From positions 62,001 to 126,000 of the forward strand of contig NZ_PTPZ01000006.1 of the NCBI RefSeq assembly GCF_002943105.1: DNA of 64,000 nucleotides. Direction: 5' to 3'. The position numbers and the translations under genes are program-made. This document shows positions 7,931-16,220 of the stretch, one piece after another (position 1 is the first letter of the stretch; every line of letters starts with the position of its first letter). The notes below the pieces were generated by a model. The model was not told the DNA's origin. It saw only the letters and a list, made by a program, of their open reading frames with translations, and did no database searches. Source of the stretch: Cloacibacterium normanense. Its GTDB lineage: Bacteria > Bacteroidota > Bacteroidia > Flavobacteriales > Weeksellaceae.

Positions 7931-9004
7931 ATGAAAAAATTAAGTCTTTTTACAGTTTTGTTTTCTTTAAGTTTTTCAGCTCAAGTTCCCACGCTTACTG
8001 ATGAAATCGCATTTCAATTGTCTGAAAAACCAGTACATTGCATCAATCAAGAATACCCCAATAAAACCGCGCATGTTATCAATAATGAAATTGATGTAAA
8101 ACTGACTCCCAAAGAATTGCATCCTAGTTTTTATGGCTGTTTTGATTGGCATTCATCGGTTCATGGACATTGGATGCTCGTAAAACTACTCAAAGACAAA
8201 CCTTTTCTCAAAAATAAAGAAGAAATTGTAAAAATTTTGGACGGTTCTTTTCAAGCGGAAAAAATAAAAACCGAAGCAGAATATTTCCATAAATATCAAG
8301 TGGCAAAAGGTTTTGAGAGAACTTACGGTTGGGCTTGGTTGCTTCAATTAGATGCAGAATTGGCGAGTTGGGATAATTCTCAAGCGAAAATTTGGCATCA
8401 GAATTTAAAACCTCTCACTGATGAAATCGTAAAATTGTGGAAAGAATATTTACCGAAACAAACGTATCCCAATAGAACAGGAGTTCATCCTAACACTGCA
8501 TTTGCGCTAAGTTTTGCCATAGATTGGGCAAGAACGGTTGGCGAAAAAGATTTTGAAAATCAACTCATCGAAAAAGCAAAATATTTCTATCTAAAAGACG
8601 AAAAAACGCCTGCTTATCTGGAACCAGACGGAAGTGATTTCTTCTCGCCAAGCTTAGAAATTGCTGATTTGATGACTAGAATTCTTCCGCAAGATGAATA
8701 TGTAAAATGGTTTAATAAATTCTACGAAAAAAGAAGTATTGAGAATGTTTCACAGATTCCTGTAATTTCGGATATTAATGATTATCAAACCGTTCATTTG
8801 GTTGGTTTAAGTTTTACTAGAAGTTGGTGTATGAAAAACATTGCTCAAGTTTTACCTAAAAATCACCGACACAAAAAACATTTCGAGGAAACTTCTGCCA
8901 AATTTTTAGAAAATGCTTTACCATTGGTTTTTAAAGGAAATTATGGAGGCGACCATTGGTTGGCTAGTTTTGCGGTGTATGCGCTTTCGATGAGTAATGA
9001 GTAA
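7931..9004 (+). CDS. DUF2891 family protein, exported
   Basis: 357 residues from ATG 7931. The start follows a terminator and gives a good signal peptide (MKKLSLFTVLFSLSFSAQ). The longer frame from 7841 would run through the terminator and is rejected. Family features include HPSFYGCFDWHSSVHGHWML, GWAWLLQLDAELASWD and GGDHWLASFAVYAL, which fit an alpha/alpha-barrel protein of the DUF2891 family. Several conserved His, Trp and Asp residues suggest an enzyme acting on carbohydrate or a similar substrate in the periplasm, but this is inference. The stop overlaps a 7-bp tandem repeat and the possible start of the next gene. Confidence 0.85.
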   Translation: MKKLSLFTVLFSLSFSAQVPTLTDEIAFQLSEKPVHCINQEYPNKTAHVINNEIDVKLTPKELHPSFYGCFDWHSSVHGHWMLVKLLKDKPFLKNKEEIVKILDGSFQAEKIKTEAEYFHKYQVAKGFERTYGWAWLLQLDAELASWDNSQAKIWHQNLKPLTDEIVKLWKEYLPKQTYPNRTGVHPNTAFALSFAIDWARTVGEKDFENQLIEKAKYFYLKDEKTPAYLEPDGSDFFSPSLEIADLMTRILPQDEYVKWFNKFYEKRSIENVSQIPVISDINDYQTVHLVGLSFTRSWCMKNIAQVLPKNHRHKKHFEETSAKFLENALPLVFKGNYGGDHWLASFAVYALSMSNE

Positions 9005-9011
9005 TGAGTAA
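8991..9011. repeat. Three tandem copies of a 7-bp word at a gene junction
   Basis: TGAGTAA is repeated three times without interruption. The stop of the DUF2891 gene (9002-9004) and a possible ATG (9004-9006) of the next gene both lie inside the array. Confidence 0.9.
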
Positions 9012-9015
9012 TTTT

Positions 9016-9723
9016 ATGAAAATAGCAACATTAAACATAGATTGGGCAAAAATTTATAACTCTCCAAATCATTTTCTAAAAATTGAAAAATTTCTTAATC
9101 AACAAGATTTTGATTTTTTTATTTTAACAGAAGCTTTAGCTCTTAATTTAAAGAATTATAATTTTTGTTATTTTTCAGAACAAATACCTCAAAATGTTGA
9201 TTATGAAAATTTGAATTATTCCCAATATTTAAATGGAGAAAAAGCATTTAGAACAATTATTTATTCAAAATTTCCTTCTAGGAAGAAATATCAAGTTAGT
9301 GATAATAAAACAAGTTTAGCGCTTGAATTTGAAACAGAATTTGGTGACATTGTAATTTATGCAACAATTATTGGGACATGGTTTAATAAACTACCTTTTG
9401 CAAAAAAGGAGCTTGAAAATTGTGTCACAGATTGTGAAAATATATACAAGACCAATCAAAATTTATTGATTGTTGGAGATTTGAACACTTCATTTCTTGA
9501 AAATGAAATGCAATATTGCATTAATAAAGAAACTACTAAAACTATAGAAAATCTTATTGACAAACTAAGTTTATATAATACCACGAAAAACCTTAAGAAA
9601 AATATTGACCACATCATTATTCCACAAAATTTAACATCAAAAATTTTAGAAAGCAATGTCTTTGTTGAAGCAGGAATTTTAAGTGATCATCAAGGAATTT
9701 ACATATGTTTGGATTCAGTTTAA
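9016..9723 (+). CDS. Endonuclease/exonuclease/phosphatase family protein
   Basis: About 235 residues from ATG 9016 (MKIATLNIDWAK); an ATG at 9004 would add four residues. The EEP-fold signature residues can be followed in order: Asn in TLNIDW, Glu in ILTEAL, GDLNTS (about residue 155), DHII, and the final SDHQGIY. These proteins are Mg-dependent phosphodiesterases or nucleases. With no signal peptide it is probably cytoplasmic. The gene looks clearly richer in A and T than its neighbours (many AAT, TTT, ATT codons) and follows a tandem repeat, both of which fit recent acquisition (inference). The substrate is unknown. Confidence 0.8.
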   Translation: MKIATLNIDWAKIYNSPNHFLKIEKFLNQQDFDFFILTEALALNLKNYNFCYFSEQIPQNVDYENLNYSQYLNGEKAFRTIIYSKFPSRKKYQVSDNKTSLALEFETEFGDIVIYATIIGTWFNKLPFAKKELENCVTDCENIYKTNQNLLIVGDLNTSFLENEMQYCINKETTKTIENLIDKLSLYNTTKNLKKNIDHIIIPQNLTSKILESNVFVEAGILSDHQGIYICLDSV

Positions 9724-9797
9724 ATATTTTTATCGGCAAAAAATATCCAAATTTTAGAGAAAAAGTGTTTTTTGACGATATTGGAAAAAACTAAAAA

Positions 9798-9828
9798 AAT
9801 CCTTCAGAATTTTCTGAAGGATTTTAAT
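9798..9828. terminator. Bidirectional terminator
   Basis: Arms AAATCCTTCAGAA (9798-9810) and TTCTGAAGGATTT (9811-9823), flanked by A and T runs. It sits between the convergent EEP gene and the DUF4349-like gene. Confidence 0.85.
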
Positions 9829-9855
9829 TTTTAAATATTTTAATTCTTTAATTTT

Positions 9856-11025
9856 TCATTTCTCTTTCGGCATATATTTAGAAATATCGTCATCGTTTTT
9901 ATTTTCCTCAGCATTGGTTGGTTCTGTATTTTGAGGCGTTTCTGCTGATGGTTTTAATGCTTCCGCTGCTTTTATTTTTTCTCTTTCTAAAGCCAATCGT
10001 CTTTGGAATTCTTCTTCGCGTTTTTTCTTATTTCTTTTTGCCACGAAATACCAAACAATTCCTCCGATTAAAAATATTGGCCAAAACGGAATAAGCGCTA
10101 AAAATAATCCACCCAAAACCGCAAATCCTTTCATAAATGCATTAGAAGATTTATCCCCGAAAGTTTCATCTTTTTGTTCGTCATTCAGAATGTTTAAATC
10201 CTCTGCATTATTGGTTTCTGGAGTATTGTCTACCAAAGTGAGTTCCACATCGCACATTTGGCTTCCTACATAATCATTGCCTTGCACTTCTGTATTTTTA
10301 GATTCTACATTTCCCAGACTGCTCATTTTATTCACCAATTCATTAAAATTACTCAATGGTACTTTTACGGTCAAATATTGTTTGGCAATTCCTTCGTTTT
10401 CGGTATAATTTTCTGTGATAATATCTGCATTGTACGTGCTCAATTCTTGATTTAACAGGGATTTTGCAGCAGCCAAATCTTCTACCGAAACTTGCAATCT
10501 CGTGGTTTTCGAAATAGGGTAGAGTTCACGCTGAGGAACTGGTTGATTCTGAACTTGATTTTGATTTTGAATCTCTGGTTCAGATTGGTTTTGTGTATTA
10601 TTTTTAGAAGTTTGTTTCAAAATTTTATTGGCCGTTTCAGCAATGACCACAGCAGCATTGTCGCCACTTTTTATGGCATTATTCGCTGAATCAATCGCTT
10701 TTCTAATGTCTTGTGCTTGTTGGCTTTTGTTATCTAATTTTTTAAATTCCCTGTTGAGGGAATCTATGTTTACATTTCCTTTTTTAATGGCATCTTCTAT
10801 GATTTCTTTATGCTTATTAATTTCTGGAAGGATTACTTTTCCTACCGTACTGTTAGAATCATTGACAATTTTAGAAATAGAATCGAGGGTTTGATAACTT
10901 TCTTTTGCTTGGTTAAAAAGGCTATCTGCTGTTTTAAAGGAATCAGCTGTTTGTTGAATATCGGTTTTATTACAAGCTACCAATAATAGAGTAGCAATAA
11001 AAAGACTAAAAATTGTTTTCTTCAT
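9856..11025 (-). CDS. DUF4349-like lipoprotein
   Basis: 389 residues from the ATG at 11025. The start is chosen because it gives a lipoprotein signal peptide MKKTIFSLFIATLLLVAC; the upstream extension to 11139 has no such signal. After the lipobox Cys comes a coiled-coil region (about 20-130), a Q/N/P-rich linker, then a domain matching DUF4349 (TTRLQVSVEDLAAAKSLL, YLTVKVPLSNFNELVNKM, LGNVESKNTEVQGNDYV). One or two membrane helices follow (FAVLGGLFLALIPFWPIFLI) and a charged tail. DUF4349 proteins are envelope proteins of unknown role. The family call rests on the RLxVxVxD...VP..F...L pattern and is moderately sure. Confidence 0.7.
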   Translation of the reverse strand: MKKTIFSLFIATLLLVACNKTDIQQTADSFKTADSLFNQAKESYQTLDSISKIVNDSNSTVGKVILPEINKHKEIIEDAIKKGNVNIDSLNREFKKLDNKSQQAQDIRKAIDSANNAIKSGDNAAVVIAETANKILKQTSKNNTQNQSEPEIQNQNQVQNQPVPQRELYPISKTTRLQVSVEDLAAAKSLLNQELSTYNADIITENYTENEGIAKQYLTVKVPLSNFNELVNKMSSLGNVESKNTEVQGNDYVGSQMCDVELTLVDNTPETNNAEDLNILNDEQKDETFGDKSSNAFMKGFAVLGGLFLALIPFWPIFLIGGIVWYFVAKRNKKKREEEFQRRLALEREKIKAAEALKPSAETPQNTEPTNAEENKNDDDISKYMPKEK

Positions 11026-11150
11026 TTTAATAGTTTTGTTGATGCCAAACTTAATACAAAAAATGTTCCCTAAAAATAGGTAAAAAATCGTATTTACATT
11101 AAATTTTTGAAAATCAATGAATTGTAAAATAATTTTCAAAATTTTTACAA

Positions 11151-11180
11151 AAAAAATCCTCAGAAAAAATCTGAGGACTT
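11151..11180 (-). terminator. Terminator of the small lipoprotein gene
   Basis: On the minus strand the arms TCCTCAGA and TCTGAGGA (11157-11164 and 11170-11177) are followed by six T residues. Confidence 0.85.
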
Positions 11181-11198
11181 GTATTGAGAAATATACTT

Positions 11199-11705
11199 TT
11201 AGTTACTTTCTTGAACAGAAGCTTTACCACTGAATTCACCATTTACGGTTTTGCCAGAAGCTGTTTTAAAAGAAAAACTTACCGTAAAATTATCTGTAGA
11301 ATTTCTTTTCACAGTACATGTTCCTTGTGTTAAGTCGTTATAATTTTGCATAGCAGAACCTGTAGTTTCAGCATAACTGCTTAACCAATCATCTAATTTT
11401 CTAGAAGTACTTGTTAAGGTATAAGTACCATCCATAGACTGATTGTAAGGGAAATAAATGGCTAAAGATGCCATTTTCGTTGAAGTTCCCGCAGTGTTAA
11501 TGAGCGTAATGGTGTAAAAATTCTCTTCTGAAGCATCACTTGCTTTGAAACCCATTACAGCAGCACTAGAAACAGCGAGTTTACTGCCATTATCTACCTG
11601 AATGTAATTGGAAGAAGAAGAACCTTCATCATCGTCTCTACTACAAGAAATGAACACAAAAGAAAATGCTAATAATAGCATTGAAAGGGAAATTAGTTTT
11701 TTCAT
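11199..11705 (-). CDS. Small lipoprotein of unknown function
   Basis: 168 residues. The signal peptide MKKLISLSMLLLAFSFVFISC ends in a lipobox Cys, followed by a short Asp/Ser-rich linker (SRDDDEGSSSS) and one beta-rich domain (FYTITLINTAGTSTKMASLAIYF ending in KTVNGEFSGKASVQ). Small lipoproteins with this layout are common in Flavobacteriia and are usually at the outer membrane; no activity can be assigned. It has its own promoter and terminator. Its leader holds the palindrome TTACGGCCGTAA. Confidence 0.7.
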   Translation of the reverse strand: MKKLISLSMLLLAFSFVFISCSRDDDEGSSSSNYIQVDNGSKLAVSSAAVMGFKASDASEENFYTITLINTAGTSTKMASLAIYFPYNQSMDGTYTLTSTSRKLDDWLSSYAETTGSAMQNYNDLTQGTCTVKRNSTDNFTVSFSFKTASGKTVNGEFSGKASVQESN

Positions 11706-11720
11706 GGTTATTGATTTTAA

Positions 11721-11759
11721 TTACGGCCGTAAAGATAATATAAATTGGCTTTTTACAAA
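11721..11759 (-). promoter_or_regulatory. Promoter of the small lipoprotein gene with palindrome in the leader
   Basis: On the minus strand a TTTG (11756-11759) is followed by 18 bases and TATCTTTA (11730-11737), close to the Bacteroidetes consensus. Just downstream is the perfect palindrome TTACGGCCGTAA (11721-11732), well placed as an operator over the transcript start. Confidence 0.6.
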
Positions 11760-11791
11760 AAAAAATCTCCAAGTTTCCTTGAAGATTTTTA
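11757..11791 (-). terminator. Terminator of prfC
   Basis: On the minus strand the arms AATCTTCAAG and CTTGGAGATT (one mismatch) are followed by a run of nine T residues. The T run also forms the -33 element of the next promoter. Confidence 0.75.
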
Positions 11792-11826
11792 TCATGTATT
11801 ATTTCTTATCATTCTAAAGAGAATAA

Positions 11827-13422
11827 TTATTTTGCGTGATTCCATTCACTGATGAAGTGTAATTTTACATTCGGGAATTTTTCTTGAGTCATGTGAATCG
11901 TAAAAGCAGAATCTGCTAAAAACACTAACTGACCATGATTATCTCTTGCCATAAAACGCTGTTTTAATCTTGCAAATTCTTTGAATTCTTCAGATTTTTC
12001 GTCGGCTTCAATCCAACACGCTTTATGAATTCCGATAGGTTCATACGTGCATTTTGCGCCATATTCATGCTCTAATCTGTATTGGATTACTTCGTACTGA
12101 AGCGCACCCACTGTTCCAATAATTTTTCTGCCGTTCATTTCTAATGTAAACAATTGCGCCACACCTTCATCCATTAATTGGTCAATACCTTTCGCCAATT
12201 GTTTAGCTTTTAAAGGATCATCATTATTGATATAACGGAAATGTTCTGGTGAGAATCTCGGGATTCCTTTGAACTGTAATTTTTCACCAGCAGTTAAAGT
12301 ATCTCCAATTCTGAAACTTCCAGTATCGTGTAAACCTACAATATCTCCAGGAAAACTTTCGTCTACCACTTCTTTTTTGTCTGCAAAGAAAGCATTCGGT
12401 GAAGAAAACTTCATTTTTTTACCTTCTCTTACTAGAAGATAGTTTTCATTTCTCTTAAAAGTTCCAGAAACAATTTTCACGAAAGCCAATCTATCACGGT
12501 GTTTTGGATCCATATTGGCATGAATTTTAAAGACAAATCCTGTAAAATTTTTCTCTTCTGGTTTTACCAATCTAAGGTCAGATTCTTTGGGTTGAGGCAT
12601 TGGTGCAATTTCTACAAACGCATCTAGCAATTCTCTTACCCCAAAATTATTCAAAGCAGAACCAAAAAACACCGGTTGTTGTTCACCAGTAAGATATTGT
12701 TCTCTATCGAAATCTGGATAAACTGATTCTATAAGTTCTAGTTCGTCTCTTAAAGTAGCTGCAGCTTTTTCACCTATGATTTCATCTACTGAACTGTCAT
12801 TGATATCATTGATGACGATGGTTTCGCCTACTTTTTGTTTCTTTTCTTCAAGAAACAACTGAATGTTTTTCTCCCAAATATTATAAATTCCTTGGAAATC
12901 ACTTCCCATACCAATCGGAAGCGAAAGCGGAACTACTTTTAAGCCTAATTTTTGTTCAACTTCATCCAGCAAATCAAATGCATCTTTACCTTCTCTATCG
13001 AGTTTGTTGATGAAAACCAACATAGGGATTTTACGCATTCTACAAACTTCTACGAGTTTTTCAGTTTGCTCTTCCACACCTTTTGCTACGTCTATTACTA
13101 CAATTACAGAATCTACCGCAGTAAGCGTTCTGTACGTATCTTCCGCAAAATCTTTGTGACCGGGCGTATCGAGAATGTTGATTTTCTTTCCTTTGTATTC
13201 AAATGCTAAAACCGAAGTCGCCACCGAAATCCCTCTTTGTCTTTCGATTTCCATAAAGTCGGAAGTTGCTCCTTTTTTAATTTTATTCGATTTTACAGCA
13301 CCTGCTTCCTGAATTGCTCCTCCGAAAAGAAGTAATTTCTCCGTCAAAGTAGTTTTTCCAGCATCTGGGTGAGAGATAATCCCGAAAGTTTTACGTTTTG
13401 ATATTTCTTGTAATAAACTCAT
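11827..13422 (-). CDS. prfC: Peptide chain release factor 3
   Basis: 531 residues, the usual RF3 length. The GTPase motifs are in order: G1 HPDAGKTT (about 16-23), the switch region RGISVATS, G3 DTPGHKDF (about 86), and G4 NKLDREG (about 140). The C-terminal part carries VGALQYEVIQYRLEHEYG, typical of RF3. It recycles RF1/RF2 from the ribosome after termination, using GTP. The ATG at 13422 (MSLLQEISKRKTF) is preferred over the TTG at 13443. It stands alone and is transcribed away from the CPBP protease gene. Confidence 0.95.
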   Translation of the reverse strand: MSLLQEISKRKTFGIISHPDAGKTTLTEKLLLFGGAIQEAGAVKSNKIKKGATSDFMEIERQRGISVATSVLAFEYKGKKINILDTPGHKDFAEDTYRTLTAVDSVIVVIDVAKGVEEQTEKLVEVCRMRKIPMLVFINKLDREGKDAFDLLDEVEQKLGLKVVPLSLPIGMGSDFQGIYNIWEKNIQLFLEEKKQKVGETIVINDINDSSVDEIIGEKAAATLRDELELIESVYPDFDREQYLTGEQQPVFFGSALNNFGVRELLDAFVEIAPMPQPKESDLRLVKPEEKNFTGFVFKIHANMDPKHRDRLAFVKIVSGTFKRNENYLLVREGKKMKFSSPNAFFADKKEVVDESFPGDIVGLHDTGSFRIGDTLTAGEKLQFKGIPRFSPEHFRYINNDDPLKAKQLAKGIDQLMDEGVAQLFTLEMNGRKIIGTVGALQYEVIQYRLEHEYGAKCTYEPIGIHKACWIEADEKSEEFKEFARLKQRFMARDNHGQLVFLADSAFTIHMTQEKFPNVKLHFISEWNHAK

Positions 13423-13486
13423 TTCTAAATTTTGAAGTTGCAAAAATCGTGATTTTTATTGAGATTTGAAAATATTGGTTTATTTC

Positions 13487-13503
13487 CACGCAAAGGCGCA
13501 AAA
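13487..13503. repeat. Solitary CGCAAAG-word repeat
   Basis: The stretch ACGCAAAGGCGCAA has the same words as the ends of the GxxExxY element at 36.7-37.2 kb. It stands alone here with no partner in inverse orientation, so it may be a leftover end. Confidence 0.6.
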
Positions 13504-13520
13504 AACTTTCAGCTTCCTAC

Positions 13521-13549
13521 TTGTAGCTTCACTCATTTTTCTATCTTTG
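13521..13549 (+). promoter_or_regulatory. Promoter of the CPBP protease gene
   Basis: TTG (13521-13523), 18 bases, then TATCTTTG (13542-13549), an exact -7 match. The predicted leader is about 60 bases. Confidence 0.75.
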
Positions 13550-13616
13550 AACAAAATAAGTTTTTAGAAATTTTTCTTTAGATTTTTTTTGAACACCCAT
13601 CAACTTATAACCATTT

Positions 13617-14456
13617 ATGAGTATAGACAATACAAAATACAGGAATTATATTTTTGATTTCAAAGCGGCGGCAGCTTTATTTGCTGGACTATTTATTGGC
13701 ATCATGGTTTTAGGTTTGTATACGCTTTTTGCTTATTTTATTCTAAAGCAAGACTATCCAGAAATACAGAGCAGCATGGTATTTTTTATTGTGAGTTATC
13801 TCTGCACAGTGCTTTTTCCGATTATAGGTTTTGATGTTTTCGTGATGAAGAGTCATGGAAAAAAGCTCAATTTTAACATGCAAACCAGACCTTTTCATGT
13901 TTATCTTATGATTTTCCCTATGATGCTAGGAATGATGTTGGTTTCTGAATTTTTAGTTTCAAGAATTCCTATTGAAGGAGAGTTTTTTGGTCCTTTGTAT
14001 GATCAAATGTCTGATGCTTTTAGCACCATCGCTACAGATACTGCGGGAATCTATCTGCTTACGGTACTTTTTGCGCCCATTTTAGAAGAAATTCTCTTTA
14101 GAGGTATCATTCAAAAAGGATTGATTAATAAAGGTGTAAAACCAGCAAAAGCGATTATTTTTTCAGCTTTAGCCTTTGGAATTTTTCATCTTAATCCTTG
14201 GCAAACAGTCAATGCATTTTTATTAGGATTGGTTTTAGGCGTAGTTTATTACAAGACAAAATCCTTATTAATGCCCATTTTATTGCATGCTTTTAATAAT
14301 TTTATTTCTGCCTATTTATTACTGAATGGAAATTCAGAAAGCGTGACTGAAAACTTACATCTTCCAGAATATTATGGTCTAATAGTAGGAATTGTACTTT
14401 TGTCTGTTTCTTATTATTTATTCATGTACCGAAATAGAATTTATTACAGAGAATAA
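13617..14456 (+). CDS. CPBP family intramembrane metalloprotease
   Basis: 279 residues with about seven membrane helices. The CPBP (Abi/CAAX-protease-like, PF02517) motifs are clear: PILEEILFRGIIQ (about 158-170) with the paired glutamates, FGIFHLNPWQ (about 187) with the first His, and HAFNNFISA (about 222) with the second His. These residues coordinate zinc in this family. In bacteria such proteins process membrane peptides or act in immunity or stress; the substrate here is unknown. Monocistronic, with a strong promoter. Confidence 0.9.
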   Translation: MSIDNTKYRNYIFDFKAAAALFAGLFIGIMVLGLYTLFAYFILKQDYPEIQSSMVFFIVSYLCTVLFPIIGFDVFVMKSHGKKLNFNMQTRPFHVYLMIFPMMLGMMLVSEFLVSRIPIEGEFFGPLYDQMSDAFSTIATDTAGIYLLTVLFAPILEEILFRGIIQKGLINKGVKPAKAIIFSALAFGIFHLNPWQTVNAFLLGLVLGVVYYKTKSLLMPILLHAFNNFISAYLLLNGNSESVTENLHLPEYYGLIVGIVLLSVSYYLFMYRNRIYYRE

Positions 14457-14502
14457 GCGCTAAAAATTTAAAAATTATAAATCTTATATTTAATATTACA
14501 TA

Positions 14503-15072
14503 ATGGAAATCCTCGTTGCCACGCACAACTTACACAAGAAAGAAGAAATTCAACAGATTTTAGGCGAAAAATACCACATTACTTCACTTACTGATTATCA
14601 TATTCACGACGAAATAATAGAAGACGGAAATTCTTTCCACGAAAACGCTTTGATTAAAGCCAAATTCTGCTTTGAAAAAACTGGAAAACCCAGTTTAGGA
14701 GACGATTCTGGATTGGTAGTTCCGGCGCTTGATGGAAGACCTGGAATTTATTCTGCTCGTTACGCAGGAAATCATGATTTTGATAAAAACATGACCAAAG
14801 TTCTAGAAGAAATGCAAGACAAAAATGATAGAGAAGCTTATTTTATTACGGTTTTATGCTTGTATAACGAACATGGAGCAGAATACTTTGAAGGTAGAGT
14901 TTATGGTGATTTAAGCAAAGAAAAAAGCGGCAATAAAGGTTTTGGGTATGACCCGATTTTCATTCCCAAAAATCATGAAATTTCTTTTGCAGATATGCCT
15001 GCAGAACAAAAAAATGCCATGAGTCACCGCAAAAATGCTTTAGATAAATTTCTTGCATTTTTAGAAAAATAG
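14503..15072 (+). CDS. rdgB: XTP/dITP diphosphatase (non-canonical purine NTP pyrophosphatase)
   Basis: 189 residues, full length for the Ham1/RdgB family. Motifs: MEILVATHNLHKKEEI at the N-terminus, GNSFHENALIKAKF, SLGDDSGLVVPALDGRPGIYSARYAG (substrate and metal site, about 66-91), KSGNKGFGYDPIF, and the C-terminal SHRKNALDKF. It hydrolyses ITP, dITP and XTP to monophosphates and keeps deaminated purines out of nucleic acids. ATG start. Confidence 0.95.
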   Translation: MEILVATHNLHKKEEIQQILGEKYHITSLTDYHIHDEIIEDGNSFHENALIKAKFCFEKTGKPSLGDDSGLVVPALDGRPGIYSARYAGNHDFDKNMTKVLEEMQDKNDREAYFITVLCLYNEHGAEYFEGRVYGDLSKEKSGNKGFGYDPIFIPKNHEISFADMPAEQKNAMSHRKNALDKFLAFLEK

Positions 15073-15092
15073 TTTTTATAAAAAAAAACTTC

Positions 15093-15118
15093 CACAGATT
15101 CCACAGATTTCACAGATT
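15093..15118. repeat. Three tandem CACAGATT words
   Basis: CACAGATT occurs at 15093, 15102 and 15111 with a 9-base period, in the gap between rdgB and rnz. No inverted partner is seen nearby, so it looks like a solitary end of the word-repeat elements described in the findings. Confidence 0.85.
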
Positions 15119-15136
15119 AATAAATAGTTTTCTACT

Positions 15137-15167
15137 TTTGATATTAGAATAATTTTCACGAAATTTG
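15137..15167 (+). promoter_or_regulatory. Candidate promoter of rnz
   Basis: TTTG (15137-15140), 19 bases, then GAAATTTG (15160-15167); only the first base of the -7 box differs from consensus. Confidence 0.5.
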
Positions 15168-15204
15168 CAGACTTTAAACCTCTAAAAATCATCATTTAAG
15201 CATT

Positions 15205-16119
15205 TTGAGTACCTATTTAACAATTCTCGGCTATAACTCAGCAATTCCTACTGTGAAATCTGCACCTACTGCGCAATTTCTAGAAATGGAAGAGCGTTGT
15301 TTCCTCATCGATTGTGGTGAAGGAACGCAAGTTCAATTGAGAAAAGCTAAAGCCAAATTTTCTAAAATTAATCACATTTTTATCTCACACCTTCATGGCG
15401 ACCATGTTTTTGGTTTGCCGGGATTGATTTCTAGTTTTAGACTTTTGGGTAGAGAAACGCCACTTCATGTGTACGGTCCAAAAGGCATTAAAGAAATGAT
15501 GGAAACCATTTTTAGAATTACCGAAACGCAACAAGGTTTTGAGGTTGTTTTCCATGAACTTTCTTCTAAAAAATCTGAAAAAGTCTATGAAGATAATCGA
15601 GTAGAGGTTTTTACCATTCCATTAGACCATAGAATTTACTGTAACGGCTATCTTTTTAAGGAAAAACCAAAAGAAAGACACCTCAATATGCAGGAAATTT
15701 CTAAATATCCTGAAATTGAAATCTGTGATTATCATAATTTAAAACGCGGCAAAGATATTCAGTTGAGTGACGGTTATATTCTCAAAAATGAAAATTTAAC
15801 GAAACCAGCAGAACCTTCTGTTTCTTATGCTTTTTGCAGTGATACTCGATATTTAGAGAGCATCATTCCGATTATTAAAAATGTAGACGTGTTGTATCAC
15901 GAAGCTACTTTTTTACATGATTTAAAGAAAATGGCAGATTACACAGGGCATACAACTGCTCTAGAAGCTGCGAAAATTGCCAGAAAAGCCAATGTTAAAA
16001 AATTAATTTTAGGGCATTTTTCTAATCGCTACAATGACTTGTCGGTTTTTCTCAGTGAAGCCTGTGAAATTTTCCCTGAAACTTATCTTCCAGAGCAATT
16101 GGAAGCCGTTAAAATTTAA
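15205..16119 (+). CDS. rnz: Ribonuclease Z
   Basis: 304 residues. The metallo-beta-lactamase fold begins LTILGYNSAIPT, with the zinc motif FISHLHGDHVFGLPGL (HxHxDH, about 62-77). Further ligands are in CSDTRYLE and the final HFSNRYNDL. It removes the 3' trailer of tRNA precursors. The start is a TTG; family members begin at this point, and a candidate promoter 40 bases upstream supports it. It is followed by an intergenic word-repeat region and then the TIGR02757 gene. Confidence 0.93.
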   Translation: MSTYLTILGYNSAIPTVKSAPTAQFLEMEERCFLIDCGEGTQVQLRKAKAKFSKINHIFISHLHGDHVFGLPGLISSFRLLGRETPLHVYGPKGIKEMMETIFRITETQQGFEVVFHELSSKKSEKVYEDNRVEVFTIPLDHRIYCNGYLFKEKPKERHLNMQEISKYPEIEICDYHNLKRGKDIQLSDGYILKNENLTKPAEPSVSYAFCSDTRYLESIIPIIKNVDVLYHEATFLHDLKKMADYTGHTTALEAAKIARKANVKKLILGHFSNRYNDLSVFLSEACEIFPETYLPEQLEAVKI

Positions 16120-16214
16120 GATTTACGATTTTTGATTTATAATTTTTATTTCGCAGTTAGAGTTTAACTCTAATCAGTCTGCAAAATTTCAAACATCAAA
16201 CATCCATCATCCCA
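16120..16214. repeat. Intergenic 7-bp word repeats around a palindrome
   Basis: On the left GATTTAC, GATTTTT, GATTTAT and AATTTTT follow each other with a 7-base period (16120-16147). On the right TTTCAAA, CATCAAA, CATCCAT, CATCCCA (16187-16214), read on the minus strand, give GATGTTT-like words. Between them lies the palindrome TTAGAGTT-T-AACTCTAA (16157-16173). Confidence 0.6.
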
Positions 16215-16220
16215 CAAATT

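Noticed and set aside
9004-9015. ATG at 9004 as start of the EEP gene
   Set aside because: It lies in the 7-bp repeat and adds only MSNF before the family start MKIATLN; 9016 is preferred, though 9004 cannot be excluded.
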